A stretch of 64,000 nucleotides of DNA from Bdellovibrionales bacterium GWA1_52_35. GTDB taxonomy: Bacteria; Bdellovibrionota; UBA1018. The position numbers and the translations under genes were made by a program. Location of the stretch: assembly GCA_001769805.1 (NCBI GenBank), contig MEPO01000021.1:1-64000 (forward strand). Reading direction: 5' to 3'. The notes below the pieces were generated by a model. The model ran no database searches. It was not told the origin of the DNA and saw only the letters and a list, made by a program, of their open reading frames with translations. Positions 55,883 through 64,000 of this stretch are shown here, piece after piece. Position 1 is the first letter of the stretch; every line of letters begins with the position of its first letter.

Positions 55883-56838
55883 TCGTGCTCTTTCAGTCTG
55901 CCCAGAACTGTCTGTGCAATCGATTTCGCTGAGATCCCGTGGATATCATACAATTCAGTCGGATCACCGCTTTCCCCAAATACATCCTGAATCCCGAGTC
56001 GAACCAGGGGTGGATGCCGGGTCAACTCAGAGAGGACCTCGCTTACGCAACTCCCCAAGCCTCCAATGACCGAATGATCCTCTACGCTCACGATCAATTT
56101 TGCCTTGCCCAGATTTGCCTGCAGAGTTTCTCTGTCAAACGGCTTCAGACAATGGGCATTCCAGACAGACACGTCAACACCCCTGGCTTGCAGAAGCTGT
56201 GATGCTCCGACTGCTTCGGCCACGGTCGCTCCAGAGGCGATGCAGATCACATCGGCCACGGTGACTTCCGGATTCAGGTTCATCAATTTCCCTGGTTCAA
56301 AATCGCTTCCTGCCGGAAAAAGATTCGGAAGATTCTGACGGGTGAGCCGCAGATAAGCCGGTCCGGTCCAGTCGTTGACAAGATAGTTCATCAGCAACTC
56401 GGTCTCCCGTGCGTCCATCGGCTGAAATACTCCCATGGTCGGCAGAGCCCGCATGAGCGCTACGTCTTCAATTCCCATCTGGCTATGCCCATCATCGCCG
56501 ATCCCAACCCCTGCGTGTGTGCCGACCAGACGAACATTGGCCTGCGAGTAAACCACACTCATCCGGATCGGGTCATACCGTCCAGTCAAAAAACAACCGA
56601 AGCTGCAGGCAAAAGGCAGCTTACCGGCAAACGCCAGACCGGCTGCGGTCCCAATCATGTTTGCCTCGGCAATTCCCATTTCAAAGAAGCGCTCCGGAAA
56701 TTTTCTGGCGAAAATATCGGTCTTCGTTGATTTCGAAAGATCCGCATCCAGTACAACAATTTCTGGGTGAGCTTCTGCGAGGGTGGCCAGCGCCTCGCCA
56801 AAGGCCTGCCGGGTGGACTTCGGTTTAAGTTCAGGCAT
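55879..56838 (-). CDS. Transketolase, C-terminal half
   Basis: This 319-residue protein carries the pyrimidine-binding and C-terminal transketolase domains. ERFFEMGIAEANMIGTAAGL contains the catalytic Glu region, and VSVEDHSVIGGLG marks the C-terminal domain. It must pair with the N-terminal half at 56831-57685, with which it overlaps by 8 nt. Split transketolases are known in archaea and several bacterial groups. The pair would interconvert pentose and hexose phosphates. Confidence 0.9.
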   Translation of the reverse strand: MPELKPKSTRQAFGEALATLAEAHPEIVVLDADLSKSTKTDIFARKFPERFFEMGIAEANMIGTAAGLAFAGKLPFACSFGCFLTGRYDPIRMSVVYSQANVRLVGTHAGVGIGDDGHSQMGIEDVALMRALPTMGVFQPMDARETELLMNYLVNDWTGPAYLRLTRQNLPNLFPAGSDFEPGKLMNLNPEVTVADVICIASGATVAEAVGASQLLQARGVDVSVWNAHCLKPFDRETLQANLGKAKLIVSVEDHSVIGGLGSCVSEVLSELTRHPPLVRLGIQDVFGESGDPTELYDIHGISAKSIAQTVLGRLKEHE

Positions 56839-57685
56839 GGGAGCCTCGTTTTTCCTTCAGACGATTCAGAATTTCCTGTCTGGCGGTCTTTGCTTCTTCT
56901 GCTTTGGGTGCGGCCCCGTGCCAGTCAATCTTGTGTTCCATATAGGAAACGCCCTTACCTTTTATCGTTTGTGCAAGAATGAAAACCGGCTGCGCCCCCC
57001 CGGATTCATCCAAGCACCGCGCTTCGGCGAAAGCAGCTGAAATTTGCCGAATATCATGGCCATCGATTTCGATGACATGCCATCCGAAAGCCCGCCATTT
57101 ATCGCCAATCGGTTCCAAAGGCATGACCTGCGCGACGGGGCCGTCGATCTGCCCCTTGTTGTTGTCTTGAATGACACAAAGATTGGATAATTTGAATTTC
57201 GGTGCCGACATCGCGGCTTCCCAGATCTGCCCCTCTTCGGTTTCACCATCCCCGACCATGCAGTAAACGCGGGATTTCTTTTTCGCACTTCGAAGACCGA
57301 GAGCCAAGCCTTGCGCAACCGAAAGACCCTGACCCAGGGAACCCGTTGAAGTCTCCACAAGTGGCAGACGGACCCGGTCCGGATGACCTTGCAACCGGCT
57401 CCCGATTTTCCGGAGAGTCTTCAGCTCTTCTTCGGGAATAAAACCCTTTTGGGCCAAAATCGCATATAGAGCGGGAACCGCATGGCCCTTTGAGAGAATG
57501 AACCGGTCACGATCAGGAGAAAGGCGGCCGGCTTCCAAGCCCTTCATTTCGTCAAACCAAAGTACTGTCAAAATATCAGTTGCAGAAAGACTTCCACCCG
57601 GATGCCCCGACCCAGCTTCCACGATCATGTCGATGATTTTGATTCGGAGTTCCTCGGCAAGCACTTCGAGTTCGGTGGATAACAT
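56831..57685 (-). CDS. Transketolase, N-terminal half
   Basis: This 284-residue protein binds the pyrophosphate part of thiamine diphosphate. GSGHPGGSLSATDILTVLWFDE and the TPP motif GDGETEEGQIWEA are present, followed by QDNNKGQIDG. With the C-half it forms a heteromeric transketolase. ATG 57685 is chosen. Confidence 0.9.
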   Translation of the reverse strand: MLSTELEVLAEELRIKIIDMIVEAGSGHPGGSLSATDILTVLWFDEMKGLEAGRLSPDRDRFILSKGHAVPALYAILAQKGFIPEEELKTLRKIGSRLQGHPDRVRLPLVETSTGSLGQGLSVAQGLALGLRSAKKKSRVYCMVGDGETEEGQIWEAAMSAPKFKLSNLCVIQDNNKGQIDGPVAQVMPLEPIGDKWRAFGWHVIEIDGHDIRQISAAFAEARCLDESGGAQPVFILAQTIKGKGVSYMEHKIDWHGAAPKAEEAKTARQEILNRLKEKRGSHA

Positions 57686-57777
57686 CTCATGACTTTAGCA
57701 AATCCGCCGGGCGCGCGAGAAGAGGAATCCAACCAGATGCCGCTCGTCAAATATTGTAGTACTTCAATCAGACATGA

Positions 57778-57806
57778 TTGCTCGCGCTATTAAAACTTGC
57801 TAGATT
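57778..57806 (+). promoter_or_regulatory. Possible promoter of the MFS gene
   Basis: TTGCTC (57778-57783) and TAGATT (57801-57806) lie 17 bp apart, 29 bp before the ATG, followed by a small CTTCA-N4-TGAAG repeat (57812-57825) and AAAGG ribosome site. The -35 match is weak. Confidence 0.35.
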
Positions 57807-57835
57807 GATTTCTTCAGCTTTGAAGAAAGGTTCCA

Positions 57836-59233
57836 ATGGCCAAAAAATGGTGGGTCTTGGCGGCCGTAGGTTGCGGTACGTTCATGGCCACGCTGGACTC
57901 TAGCATTGTCAATATCGCACTGCCGACTCTCAGCAAGGAGTTTGGCGTCGATTTGTACCAGGTCAAGTGGGTCGTCGTTGTTTACCTACTGGTAATCACC
58001 TGTCTTTTGCTGCCCTTCGGACGTCTGGCCGATTATTTTGGGCGCAAAACCATTTTTCAATTCGGGTTCATCATTTTTACCCTGGGCTCTGCGCTTTGCG
58101 GATTGGCTCCGGGTCTCGGGGAACTTGTCGCAGCACGCGTGGTCCAGGGACTGGGTGTTTCAATGCTGATGGCCAATGGTCCGGCAATCATCACCGCCGC
58201 ATTTCCGTTCCGGGAAAGAGGTGCAGCCCTCGGAACCATGGCCATGGTTGTCAGTACAGGACTGCTCTCCGGGCCAGGAGTTGGCGGATTTCTGATTTCT
58301 CATTTCGGCTGGCGCAGCATCTTCCTCGTCAATTTGCCCATCGGACTCCTGGGCATTCTGCTGGCCCAGAAATATCTTGAACGCGAAAAGCGCCGTCCCG
58401 GCCGACTGAGTTTTGACTTTGCCGGAGCTTTTCTCCAGACGGTGTTTCTCCTTTCGGTTATTGTACTTTTTGATCCACCGAACATTTCCATTTCCGGAAC
58501 CCTGCCGATTTCTATTCCGCGCTGGATCATGGCTGCCGCCGCCCTCATTATTGGCGCGATTTTCGTGCGGGTTGAGGCGGAGGCGAAAGCACCCGTTCTC
58601 GACCTCTCTTTGATGAAATCCAGGACTTTCTGGAGCGCCAACGTTGCAAGTCTGTTGATGTTCATTTCCTTTTCTTCAATTTTTGTTTTGATGCCGTTTT
58701 ATCTTGAAGAAATGCTGCATTTGGCACCTCATCAAGCCGGCCTTTACATGACCGTGATTCCTCTTACGATTTTCTTCGTCGCTCCGATCAGTGGTCGTCT
58801 CTCCGACAGGATTGGAAGTCGCTGGCTTTCGTTCGGTGGTGCGCTGGTGGGCGCAGTGGGTTTGCTCACGATGTCGGGCACAATTGGCCCGGGACTGACC
58901 GCGACTTCGGGACCCATGAGCATTTCACTGTTCCTGATGGCTGCCGGGCTGGCCAACGGGCTTTTTCAGTCGCCTAACAACAGTGCGATCATGGGGGCCG
59001 TCTCAACGGAAAAGCTGGGTGTTGCCTCGGCTTTTTCTGCCACCATCCGCAACCTGGGGCTCGTTACCGGAACCGGGCTGGCGACGGGACTTTTCGCCTG
59101 GAATTTCAAATCAAGTCAGGATTTTATTTCCTCGCTCCATGTCGCTCATCGCGCTTGCGCGGTCATCGCCGTCGGAGCAATGATCTTCTCTCTCTGGAAA
59201 GAGAACCCTAGGAAAGAATCGAGAAGGGGATGA
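57836..59233 (+). CDS. MFS drug/proton antiporter, DHA2 (EmrB/QacA) type
   Basis: This 465-residue transporter has 12-14 hydrophobic helices. It has MATLDSSIVNIALPTL at the N-terminus, a FGRLADYFGRK motif A, and the antiporter motif C region GLLSGPGVGGFLISHFGWR. These place it among drug-efflux DHA2 proteins. No membrane fusion partner is adjacent. It is followed by a thioredoxin-fold gene whose Shine-Dalgarno overlaps its stop. Confidence 0.87.
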   Translation: MAKKWWVLAAVGCGTFMATLDSSIVNIALPTLSKEFGVDLYQVKWVVVVYLLVITCLLLPFGRLADYFGRKTIFQFGFIIFTLGSALCGLAPGLGELVAARVVQGLGVSMLMANGPAIITAAFPFRERGAALGTMAMVVSTGLLSGPGVGGFLISHFGWRSIFLVNLPIGLLGILLAQKYLEREKRRPGRLSFDFAGAFLQTVFLLSVIVLFDPPNISISGTLPISIPRWIMAAAALIIGAIFVRVEAEAKAPVLDLSLMKSRTFWSANVASLLMFISFSSIFVLMPFYLEEMLHLAPHQAGLYMTVIPLTIFFVAPISGRLSDRIGSRWLSFGGALVGAVGLLTMSGTIGPGLTATSGPMSISLFLMAAGLANGLFQSPNNSAIMGAVSTEKLGVASAFSATIRNLGLVTGTGLATGLFAWNFKSSQDFISSLHVAHRACAVIAVGAMIFSLWKENPRKESRRG

Positions 59234-59236
59234 AAA

Positions 59237-60265
59237 ATGGCCTGGAAGCCTAAAGAGAAAAAATTATCCGCGGAAGAAGCCATCGATCTGGCCAAAAAAG
59301 AACTTGCACCTTACTGGTTTGGCTCCGCGCCCCTGCTGGCTGGGATTCACTCTGCAGGGAAAGTCTCAGCCCATCCCCTGGATCCGAAGTTCGTTGATAA
59401 AACGTGGGTCATACTTTTCATCGACGCCACCACTTTTGCAGGGGAGGCGGCACTCGGTTTTTTCCAGGAGTGGTTTCACCGGTATGGTTCGCATGATCTG
59501 AATTTTCTCCTGTTTTTGCGATTTCCCTACCAGAATGTCTATACTCGAACTGCGATTGAGGAGGTTCTGATCCAAGCCCAGGGATTGACGTTTCCCGTCG
59601 CGATCGATGTGGACGGAAGCCTCGGCGCAGCATTCGGAGCCATCCAAACCCCGAAGGTGGTCTGCCTTAAAGGCGGGCGCCTGCTTTTTGAATATTCGGG
59701 CCCGACTTGCGCGCATGACGGTGAAGTCACCCTGCAAAAGCTCCTGAGAACTGTTGACCCGGGACTCCCGCTTCTTCCGGTCATGTTTTCAGATCCGCAA
59801 ATCATTCAGGACCGGAGGATCGACGTCGGCTCGATTGAATTCGGTACCAACAGCAAGACGATTATAGAATCTGCCACTGAGGTTCCCGACGCCGTACCCG
59901 CAGGCCGTCTGGTTTATACCGGCGAGTGGAAAAGGGAAGCCGAGTTGATGTTGACCAGTGATCCAAAAGCCACGATTTCCTTCCGGAGTCCGGCTCAACG
60001 CATTTCGGTGATTGCCCGATCCAAGCAAAAAACCATCGAAACCGGAATTATCCAGGTCCAAATCAATGGGCTTTCTGCCTACGAGGCGTTTCGTGGCCGA
60101 CAGCTATCATCGGATGACGAAGGAAACACTGTTCTGAAGATTTCCTCGGGCTGGCTTTACGAAGCACTGATTGATCTTCCTGAAACCGATCGCAATATCA
60201 CTTTGCGGTTTCCCACGGCAAACAGTCTTGCGGTTTCAATTTACGGGTTAAGATTCGGAAACTGA
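59237..60265 (+). CDS. Thioredoxin-fold protein lacking redox cysteines, with DipZ-like C-terminal domain
   Basis: This 342-residue protein has a thioredoxin-like core (about residues 35-165: WVILFIDATTFAGEAALGFF, then FLLFLRFPYQN, FPVAIDVDGSLGAAFGAIQTPKVVCLKGG). The place where the CxxC would be is TTFAGEA, so it cannot do standard disulphide exchange. The C-terminal half (about 210-342) with VYTGEWKREAELMLT and WLYEALIDLP resembles the carbohydrate-binding-like end of DipZ proteins. No signal peptide is seen. It starts 3 bp after the MFS gene and ends in an 18-nt convergent overlap with queG. Confidence 0.68.
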   Translation: MAWKPKEKKLSAEEAIDLAKKELAPYWFGSAPLLAGIHSAGKVSAHPLDPKFVDKTWVILFIDATTFAGEAALGFFQEWFHRYGSHDLNFLLFLRFPYQNVYTRTAIEEVLIQAQGLTFPVAIDVDGSLGAAFGAIQTPKVVCLKGGRLLFEYSGPTCAHDGEVTLQKLLRTVDPGLPLLPVMFSDPQIIQDRRIDVGSIEFGTNSKTIIESATEVPDAVPAGRLVYTGEWKREAELMLTSDPKATISFRSPAQRISVIARSKQKTIETGIIQVQINGLSAYEAFRGRQLSSDDEGNTVLKISSGWLYEALIDLPETDRNITLRFPTANSLAVSIYGLRFGN

Positions 60266-61312
60266 TTCCAGACATTTTTTCCACAGCTCCGGGTGAGAAG
60301 AACATGTGAGGCGCTCTTGAATTTGTTTTCTCAGGTGCACCCCTGAGCCGGGAGACAGGGCAGGCAGTGCATTCTTTAAAGCCACAGCCAGATTACGATC
60401 AAAGTCCGACGGTTTGATACGGTTCAGCGCCGAAACCTCCACTCGCCTTTGAAACTGTTCGGGTGATTCCGCCAGGAGTTCTGCCCAGGACGCAGGGGAA
60501 ATGGGACTTTTATGACCGCGCGCAGACTTTTGATTATAAGGGCAGACTTCCTGGCAGAGATCACAACCGGCAACCCAGGTTCCAGCCTTCGCCAGATTTG
60601 CGTGCTCTTCGTCGGAGAAAGATCCACGTTTCTCAAGCGTCAGATAGCTGATGCAGCGCCGGGCATCGAGCCCCTTCTCACTAAGGGCTCCGGTCGGGCA
60701 GGCGTCGATACAGCGAGTACAGTGGCCACAAAAACCGCGAAGTAAAGACGGCGCCTGACCTAACTCTTGGTTCAGAAATACAACTGCGAGAAAAAAGTAG
60801 CTGCCCAGTGATGGATGAATCAGCAGTGTGTTTTTGCCAATCCACCCGAGACCCGCCGCCGCAGACCAGGAACGCTCCAGAACCGCGGAAGTATCCACGC
60901 ATACTTTCCAATGCAAATCCGCGTTTTTCGACGAATGCACAAACGCATTCATCAATGCATTCAGGCGATCTTTGATCTTGTTGTGGTAGTCGGGCCCCTC
61001 GAGATACCGGGCTGAACGGGGGCCCTGCGTCGGATCGAGCGCGCCACGAGGATTCTTATTGTAGGGCAGACCGAAACACACCGCCGCTTTTGCTCCGGGC
61101 AGGAGCAATTCGGGATTCCGGCGGACAGCCCGTGCCCGCTCACGTACGAGGTAGCCCATCTCCCCCGCTTTCCCATCCTTCACCCATTCCTCATAGCGGC
61201 AAAAGTGCTCGCTTAAAACTTCCTCGGCAAGCGACAGGTCCACAGCCCCAAAAAGGGGGAAGCCGGCCTGAGCGGCGGCTGCGGATAATTCAGTATATAA
61301 AGGAGGGAGCAT
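60248..61312 (-). CDS. queG: Epoxyqueuosine reductase
   Basis: From ATG 61312 this is a 354-residue cobalamin- and iron-sulfur-dependent enzyme that makes queuosine in tRNA. It has FPLFGAVDLSLAEEV and CFGLPYNKNP, then 4Fe-4S motifs CGHCTRCIDACP and CDLCQEVCPYN. The start overlaps the rimO 3' end by 23 nt, pointing to a tRNA/ribosome-modification operon. Length fits the family. Confidence 0.9.
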   Translation of the reverse strand: MLPPLYTELSAAAAQAGFPLFGAVDLSLAEEVLSEHFCRYEEWVKDGKAGEMGYLVRERARAVRRNPELLLPGAKAAVCFGLPYNKNPRGALDPTQGPRSARYLEGPDYHNKIKDRLNALMNAFVHSSKNADLHWKVCVDTSAVLERSWSAAAGLGWIGKNTLLIHPSLGSYFFLAVVFLNQELGQAPSLLRGFCGHCTRCIDACPTGALSEKGLDARRCISYLTLEKRGSFSDEEHANLAKAGTWVAGCDLCQEVCPYNQKSARGHKSPISPASWAELLAESPEQFQRRVEVSALNRIKPSDFDRNLAVALKNALPALSPGSGVHLRKQIQERLTCSSHPELWKKCLESVSES

Positions 61313-62696
61313 GGTCAACCGCTCGACCAATGAGGTCGTGGGGGAGAACCTCAGTAATTTCAACGCTCAAAATCATTCCTGGCGCCAGTCCCTCAGGGTT
61401 CAAATCGCCCAGATCATTCACGAGGACATGCCCATCTATTTCCTGGGCTTGGGAAGGCATACGTCCTTGCAGGAGCAGATCACTTTCCTCACTTGGGCCC
61501 TCAATCAGAACCGAAACAGTCTTGCCGATATAGCGCTGATTGCGGTGCAGGGATTTTCGTTCCAGCAATTCCGAAAGCTGCTTGAAGCGACGGCGCTTGG
61601 TGCCGGGATGTACCTGCTCACTCATTTCAGCAGCGGGCGTGCCCTCTTCTTTGGAATATTTGAACAAGCCCACGTAATCCAGGTCGAGGGTGGCCAAGTC
61701 CGTGCAGAGTTCCTGGAATTCCTCTTCGGTCTCGCCCGGAAATCCAACAATGATGGAGGTACGAATTGCCAATTCTGGAATTTTTGCCCGCAGCTTCTCG
61801 ATAACTGAGAAAAGCTTCCTCTTAGTCAATCTCCGGTTCATCTGCTTCAAAACCTTGTCATTCGTATGCTGGATCGGCATGTCCAGATATTTTACGATCT
61901 TGGGCTGGGCGGCGATTATATCAATCAACTCATCCGAAAATTCATCGGGATAGACATAATGCAAACGGATCCAGTCAATCCCCTCCACGGCGCATAATTC
62001 CGGCAAGAGCATTTCGAGCCGTTCGCGGTACTTGGATTCCATTCCGTATTCGGTGAGATCCTGCGCGACGAGATTCAATTCCCGTACCCCTTCGGAGGCC
62101 AGTCTCTTGGTTTCCTCGACCAGAGAGGAAATTGAACGGGAGCGGACGTTGCCCCGGATTTTGGGGATAATGCAGAACGAGCAACGGCGGTTGCAGCCTT
62201 CGGATAATTTCAGGTACGCGGTGTATTTCGGACCGGTGAGGACTCGGGGATCTTTTTCGGTGTGAATGAACGCCGGCTGGTCAATATAGGAACGTTTCGA
62301 CAGTTCCGCTCCGGATTCCAGGGCTTTGCCATGATTTTCGAGGAGCTCGGTAATCCGGTGGTACTGCCCGGTTCCGACGAAGAGATCGACTTCGGGCATC
62401 TCCTTTTCCAGCTGTACGGAGTAACGCTGTGAAAGACAACCCGAAGCTACCAGGACCTTGCAGCGGCCGGAGTTCTTCATCTGGGCGAGATCCAGAATGG
62501 TGGAAATGGATTCCTCTTTGGAGGCCTCTATGAAGGAGCAGGTGTTCACGATGATGACGTCAGCCTTTGCTGCATCCTCGGTGACCTCGTACTGCTCTTT
62601 TTTGAGAAGCCCCAGCATGACTTGGGAATCCACCAGATTTTTGGGACAGCCCAGGCTGACGAAGTAAACCTGGTTCTTGTTTTGGGTACTGCTCAT
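61290..62696 (-). CDS. rimO: Ribosomal protein S12 methylthiotransferase RimO
   Basis: This 468-residue radical-SAM enzyme adds a methylthio group to Asp in ribosomal protein S12. The N-terminal SLGCPKNLVDSQVMLG, the radical-SAM CNRRCSFC, the PIQHTNDKVLKQMNRR segment and a C-terminal TRAM domain (about 395-460) are present. It is followed within the same unit by queG and preceded by yajQ 5 bp upstream. Confidence 0.92.
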   Translation of the reverse strand: MSSTQNKNQVYFVSLGCPKNLVDSQVMLGLLKKEQYEVTEDAAKADVIIVNTCSFIEASKEESISTILDLAQMKNSGRCKVLVASGCLSQRYSVQLEKEMPEVDLFVGTGQYHRITELLENHGKALESGAELSKRSYIDQPAFIHTEKDPRVLTGPKYTAYLKLSEGCNRRCSFCIIPKIRGNVRSRSISSLVEETKRLASEGVRELNLVAQDLTEYGMESKYRERLEMLLPELCAVEGIDWIRLHYVYPDEFSDELIDIIAAQPKIVKYLDMPIQHTNDKVLKQMNRRLTKRKLFSVIEKLRAKIPELAIRTSIIVGFPGETEEEFQELCTDLATLDLDYVGLFKYSKEEGTPAAEMSEQVHPGTKRRRFKQLSELLERKSLHRNQRYIGKTVSVLIEGPSEESDLLLQGRMPSQAQEIDGHVLVNDLGDLNPEGLAPGMILSVEITEVLPHDLIGRAVDHAPSFIY

Positions 62697-62701
62697 TTGA
62701 G

Positions 62702-63199
62702 CTATTCCCTGAAATTACCGAACTGCATCGGTACCTTCAGGCCATCCTGCTTCTCTTTCAAAACGGCAATCGCGGACTGCAGGTCATCGCGGTTTTTCCC
62801 GGTGACCCGGACCTGCTCGTCTTGAATTTGTGCCTGAACTTTGAGGCGGCTCTCTTTGAGAGCGGCAATAATTTCTTTGGCTTTTTCTTTCGAAATACCC
62901 GCTTGAAGTGTCACAACCTGACGAACACTGCCGCCAAACGCGGACTCGAGAGTTCCATAATCGAGCGAGAGCAGGGAAATCCCGCGCTTCACCAATTTGT
63001 TCTGTAAAATATCATTGAGGGAATCGAGTTTGCCTTCTTCACTGCACCAAAGGGTGATGGTCTTGGCTTTCTGATCCAGCTTGATCTCCGACTTCACACC
63101 TTTGAAATCAAAACGTTGGGACAATTCCTTGCCCGCCTGGTTGATGGCGTTATCCACTTCCTGCCAGTCCATTTCAGAGGAGATATCAAAAGAGGGCAT
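62702..63199 (-). CDS. yajQ: YajQ-family nucleotide-binding protein
   Basis: From ATG 63199 (AAGGA about 8 nt upstream) this is a 165-residue cytoplasmic protein of the YajQ/UPF0234 family. It starts [20 protein letters not shown] and contains [13 protein letters not shown] and the duplicated alpha-beta fold ending [11 protein letters not shown]-like (here [11 protein letters not shown]). Some homologues bind cyclic di-GMP (family knowledge); the ligand here is unknown. It leads the yajQ-rimO-queG operon. Confidence 0.9.
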   Translation of the reverse strand: MPSFDISSEMDWQEVDNAINQAGKELSQRFDFKGVKSEIKLDQKAKTITLWCSEEGKLDSLNDILQNKLVKRGISLLSLDYGTLESAFGGSVRQVVTLQAGISKEKAKEIIAALKESRLKVQAQIQDEQVRVTGKNRDDLQSAIAVLKEKQDGLKVPMQFGNFRE

Positions 63200-63221
63200 A
63201 GATCGTTTCCTTTTGGCTGAA

Positions 63222-63250
63222 TCTATATAGAGAAACGAATTCAAAAGCAA
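63222..63250 (-). promoter_or_regulatory. Possible promoter of the yajQ-rimO-queG operon
   Basis: On the minus strand TTGCTT (63245-63250) and TATAGA (63222-63227) are 17 bp apart, 22 bp before the ATG. A TATATA core gives an alternative -10. Confidence 0.35.
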
Positions 63251-63450
63251 CGGGGCACGCCCGCGCGAAAACCGCAAAGCGATCAACATATTACTACTCG
63301 GGTGACCAATTCTTAGACAATCCTACGTGTCCACCTTCTCCCAAATATTTTTGCATGGTGCTGAAATTATGAGGTTATTCTGAATATCTCCCCCGAACTG
63401 CGTTTGGCATGGAGCATGAAATACCCCCGGCGAGAGTTGAGGAGTAATTT

Positions 63451-64000
63451 ATGCGTAATTCATATTTTCGCTATTCTGGTCTGGCTGCGCTCGCGGGGGC
63501 ATTAGTTCTTGCTGCAGGTTGCGGCCGCGCCAGTGACAATACGTTATACCCTAACAGTGGCGTTCCGATCGTGAATCCGCTGATCTCCTCATGCGGTGTC
63601 ACTAGCCAACTCAATACGTGTCTGAGCGGTTATGTAAGAACTGCCGGTGGCAGCTGCATGGCTCAATACGGATACGGATCCAATGCTGACTTCGCCAGCC
63701 GCTGCTCGATATCCTACTCGGTATCGGGATCCCATGGTGTTCCGGTGAATGCCAGCGTCTGCCGATTCCAATCCGGGATCAATTTTCAAAGCTTTGGAAT
63801 GACCGTGCTCACACCGGGCCTGCCTTGCGGCGGATTCAACACGGGCCTGGTCATGAAACCCGGCGACCGGCTCAAAATTACGAGTGCCTCTGGGAAATGG
63901 GGGGTTAGATCCTTTTCTTCTGATAGGCATTGGATATTTGACATCGTGACTCTTGATTCAAATTCATGTGAGCAGGTTTCTGAGACGGGCTACAGTTCCA
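63451..64000 (+). CDS. Lipoprotein of unknown function (cut by window end)
   Basis: An ATG with GAGGAG 7 nt upstream opens a frame that runs to the last base without a stop (183 codons visible). The signal peptide ends LVLAAGC (C24), a perfect lipobox, so the protein is lipidated. Several Cys (in ISSCGV, NTCLSG, SRCSISY, SVCRFQ, LPCGGF) may form disulphides. The family is not recognised; the C-terminus is outside the window. Confidence 0.75.
   Translation, partial: MRNSYFRYSGLAALAGALVLAAGCGRASDNTLYPNSGVPIVNPLISSCGVTSQLNTCLSGYVRTAGGSCMAQYGYGSNADFASRCSISYSVSGSHGVPVNASVCRFQSGINFQSFGMTVLTPGLPCGGFNTGLVMKPGDRLKITSASGKWGVRSFSSDRHWIFDIVTLDSNSCEQVSETGYSS

Overview
This 64 kb window is ordinary chromosomal DNA from a Gram-negative bacterium. 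Outer-membrane proteins, lipoproteins with classic lipoboxes, a TolC/RND pair and periplasmic hydrolases are all present. The many small secreted proteins of no known family, together with a patatin and a trypsin-like lipoprotein, suggest a Bdellovibrionota/Oligoflexia-like or other former 'deltaproteobacterial' lineage. That placement is an inference: there is no rRNA or other strong phylogenetic marker here. I found no tRNA, rRNA, CRISPR array, insertion sequence or prophage.

Layout. 1-7.9 kb: secreted proteins of unknown function, a RelE/HigB-type toxin-antitoxin pair with a palindromic operator, a zincin-like metalloprotease with a small secreted partner, and a DUF481 outer-membrane protein. 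7.9-10.4 kb: L-asparaginase and a nucleoside phosphorylase (overlapping), with a divergent HAD phosphatase/mutase. 10.5-34.3 kb: a large nitrogen-heterocycle catabolic island. 34.4-41.2 kb: two envelope proteins, a TolC-like channel and an RND pump without an adjacent membrane fusion protein. 41.3-44.1 kb: a three-gene 2-oxoacid:ferredoxin oxidoreductase with fused beta-gamma subunits. 44.2-49.6 kb: glpK, radA, a small charged protein, ligA. 49.6-54.8 kb: an outer-membrane protein, a MerR-like DNA-binding protein, a patatin, a trypsin-like lipoprotein and a YdjM-like membrane protein. 54.8-64 kb: an MDR alcohol dehydrogenase, a split transketolase, an MFS exporter, a thioredoxin-fold protein without its cysteines, queG, rimO, yajQ, and a lipoprotein cut by the window end.

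The centrepiece is the island at 10.5-34.3 kb. It holds a three-subunit xanthine-dehydrogenase-type hydroxylase, its maturation factors (XdhC-type and MocA-like), SsnA, a large flavo-iron-sulfur reductase with dihydropyrimidine-dehydrogenase architecture, a second XdhD-like molybdoenzyme, a hydantoinase (HyuA), YgeY, ornithine aminotransferase, ornithine carbamoyltransferase, a cyclic-2,3-diphosphoglycerate-synthetase-like P-loop protein, carbamate kinase, the knotted carbamoyltransferase YgeW and two fold-type II PLP enzymes. Many of these match the E. coli yge/ygf/ssnA/xdhD region and related clusters linked to anaerobic purine/urate breakdown. The likely logic is: molybdoenzymes oxidise the ring, the flavo-FeS protein reduces it, SsnA, HyuA and YgeY open and trim it, YgeW or OTC yields carbamoyl phosphate, carbamate kinase makes ATP, and a PLP enzyme eliminates ammonia to give a 2-oxoacid. 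The neighbouring nucleoside phosphorylase could supply free bases and the 2-oxoacid:ferredoxin oxidoreductase could use the product. There are notable departures from the E. coli set. No recognisable YgeX is present, the reductase has a different domain order from YgfK as I recall it, and a HAD gene in the island carries an in-frame amber codon.
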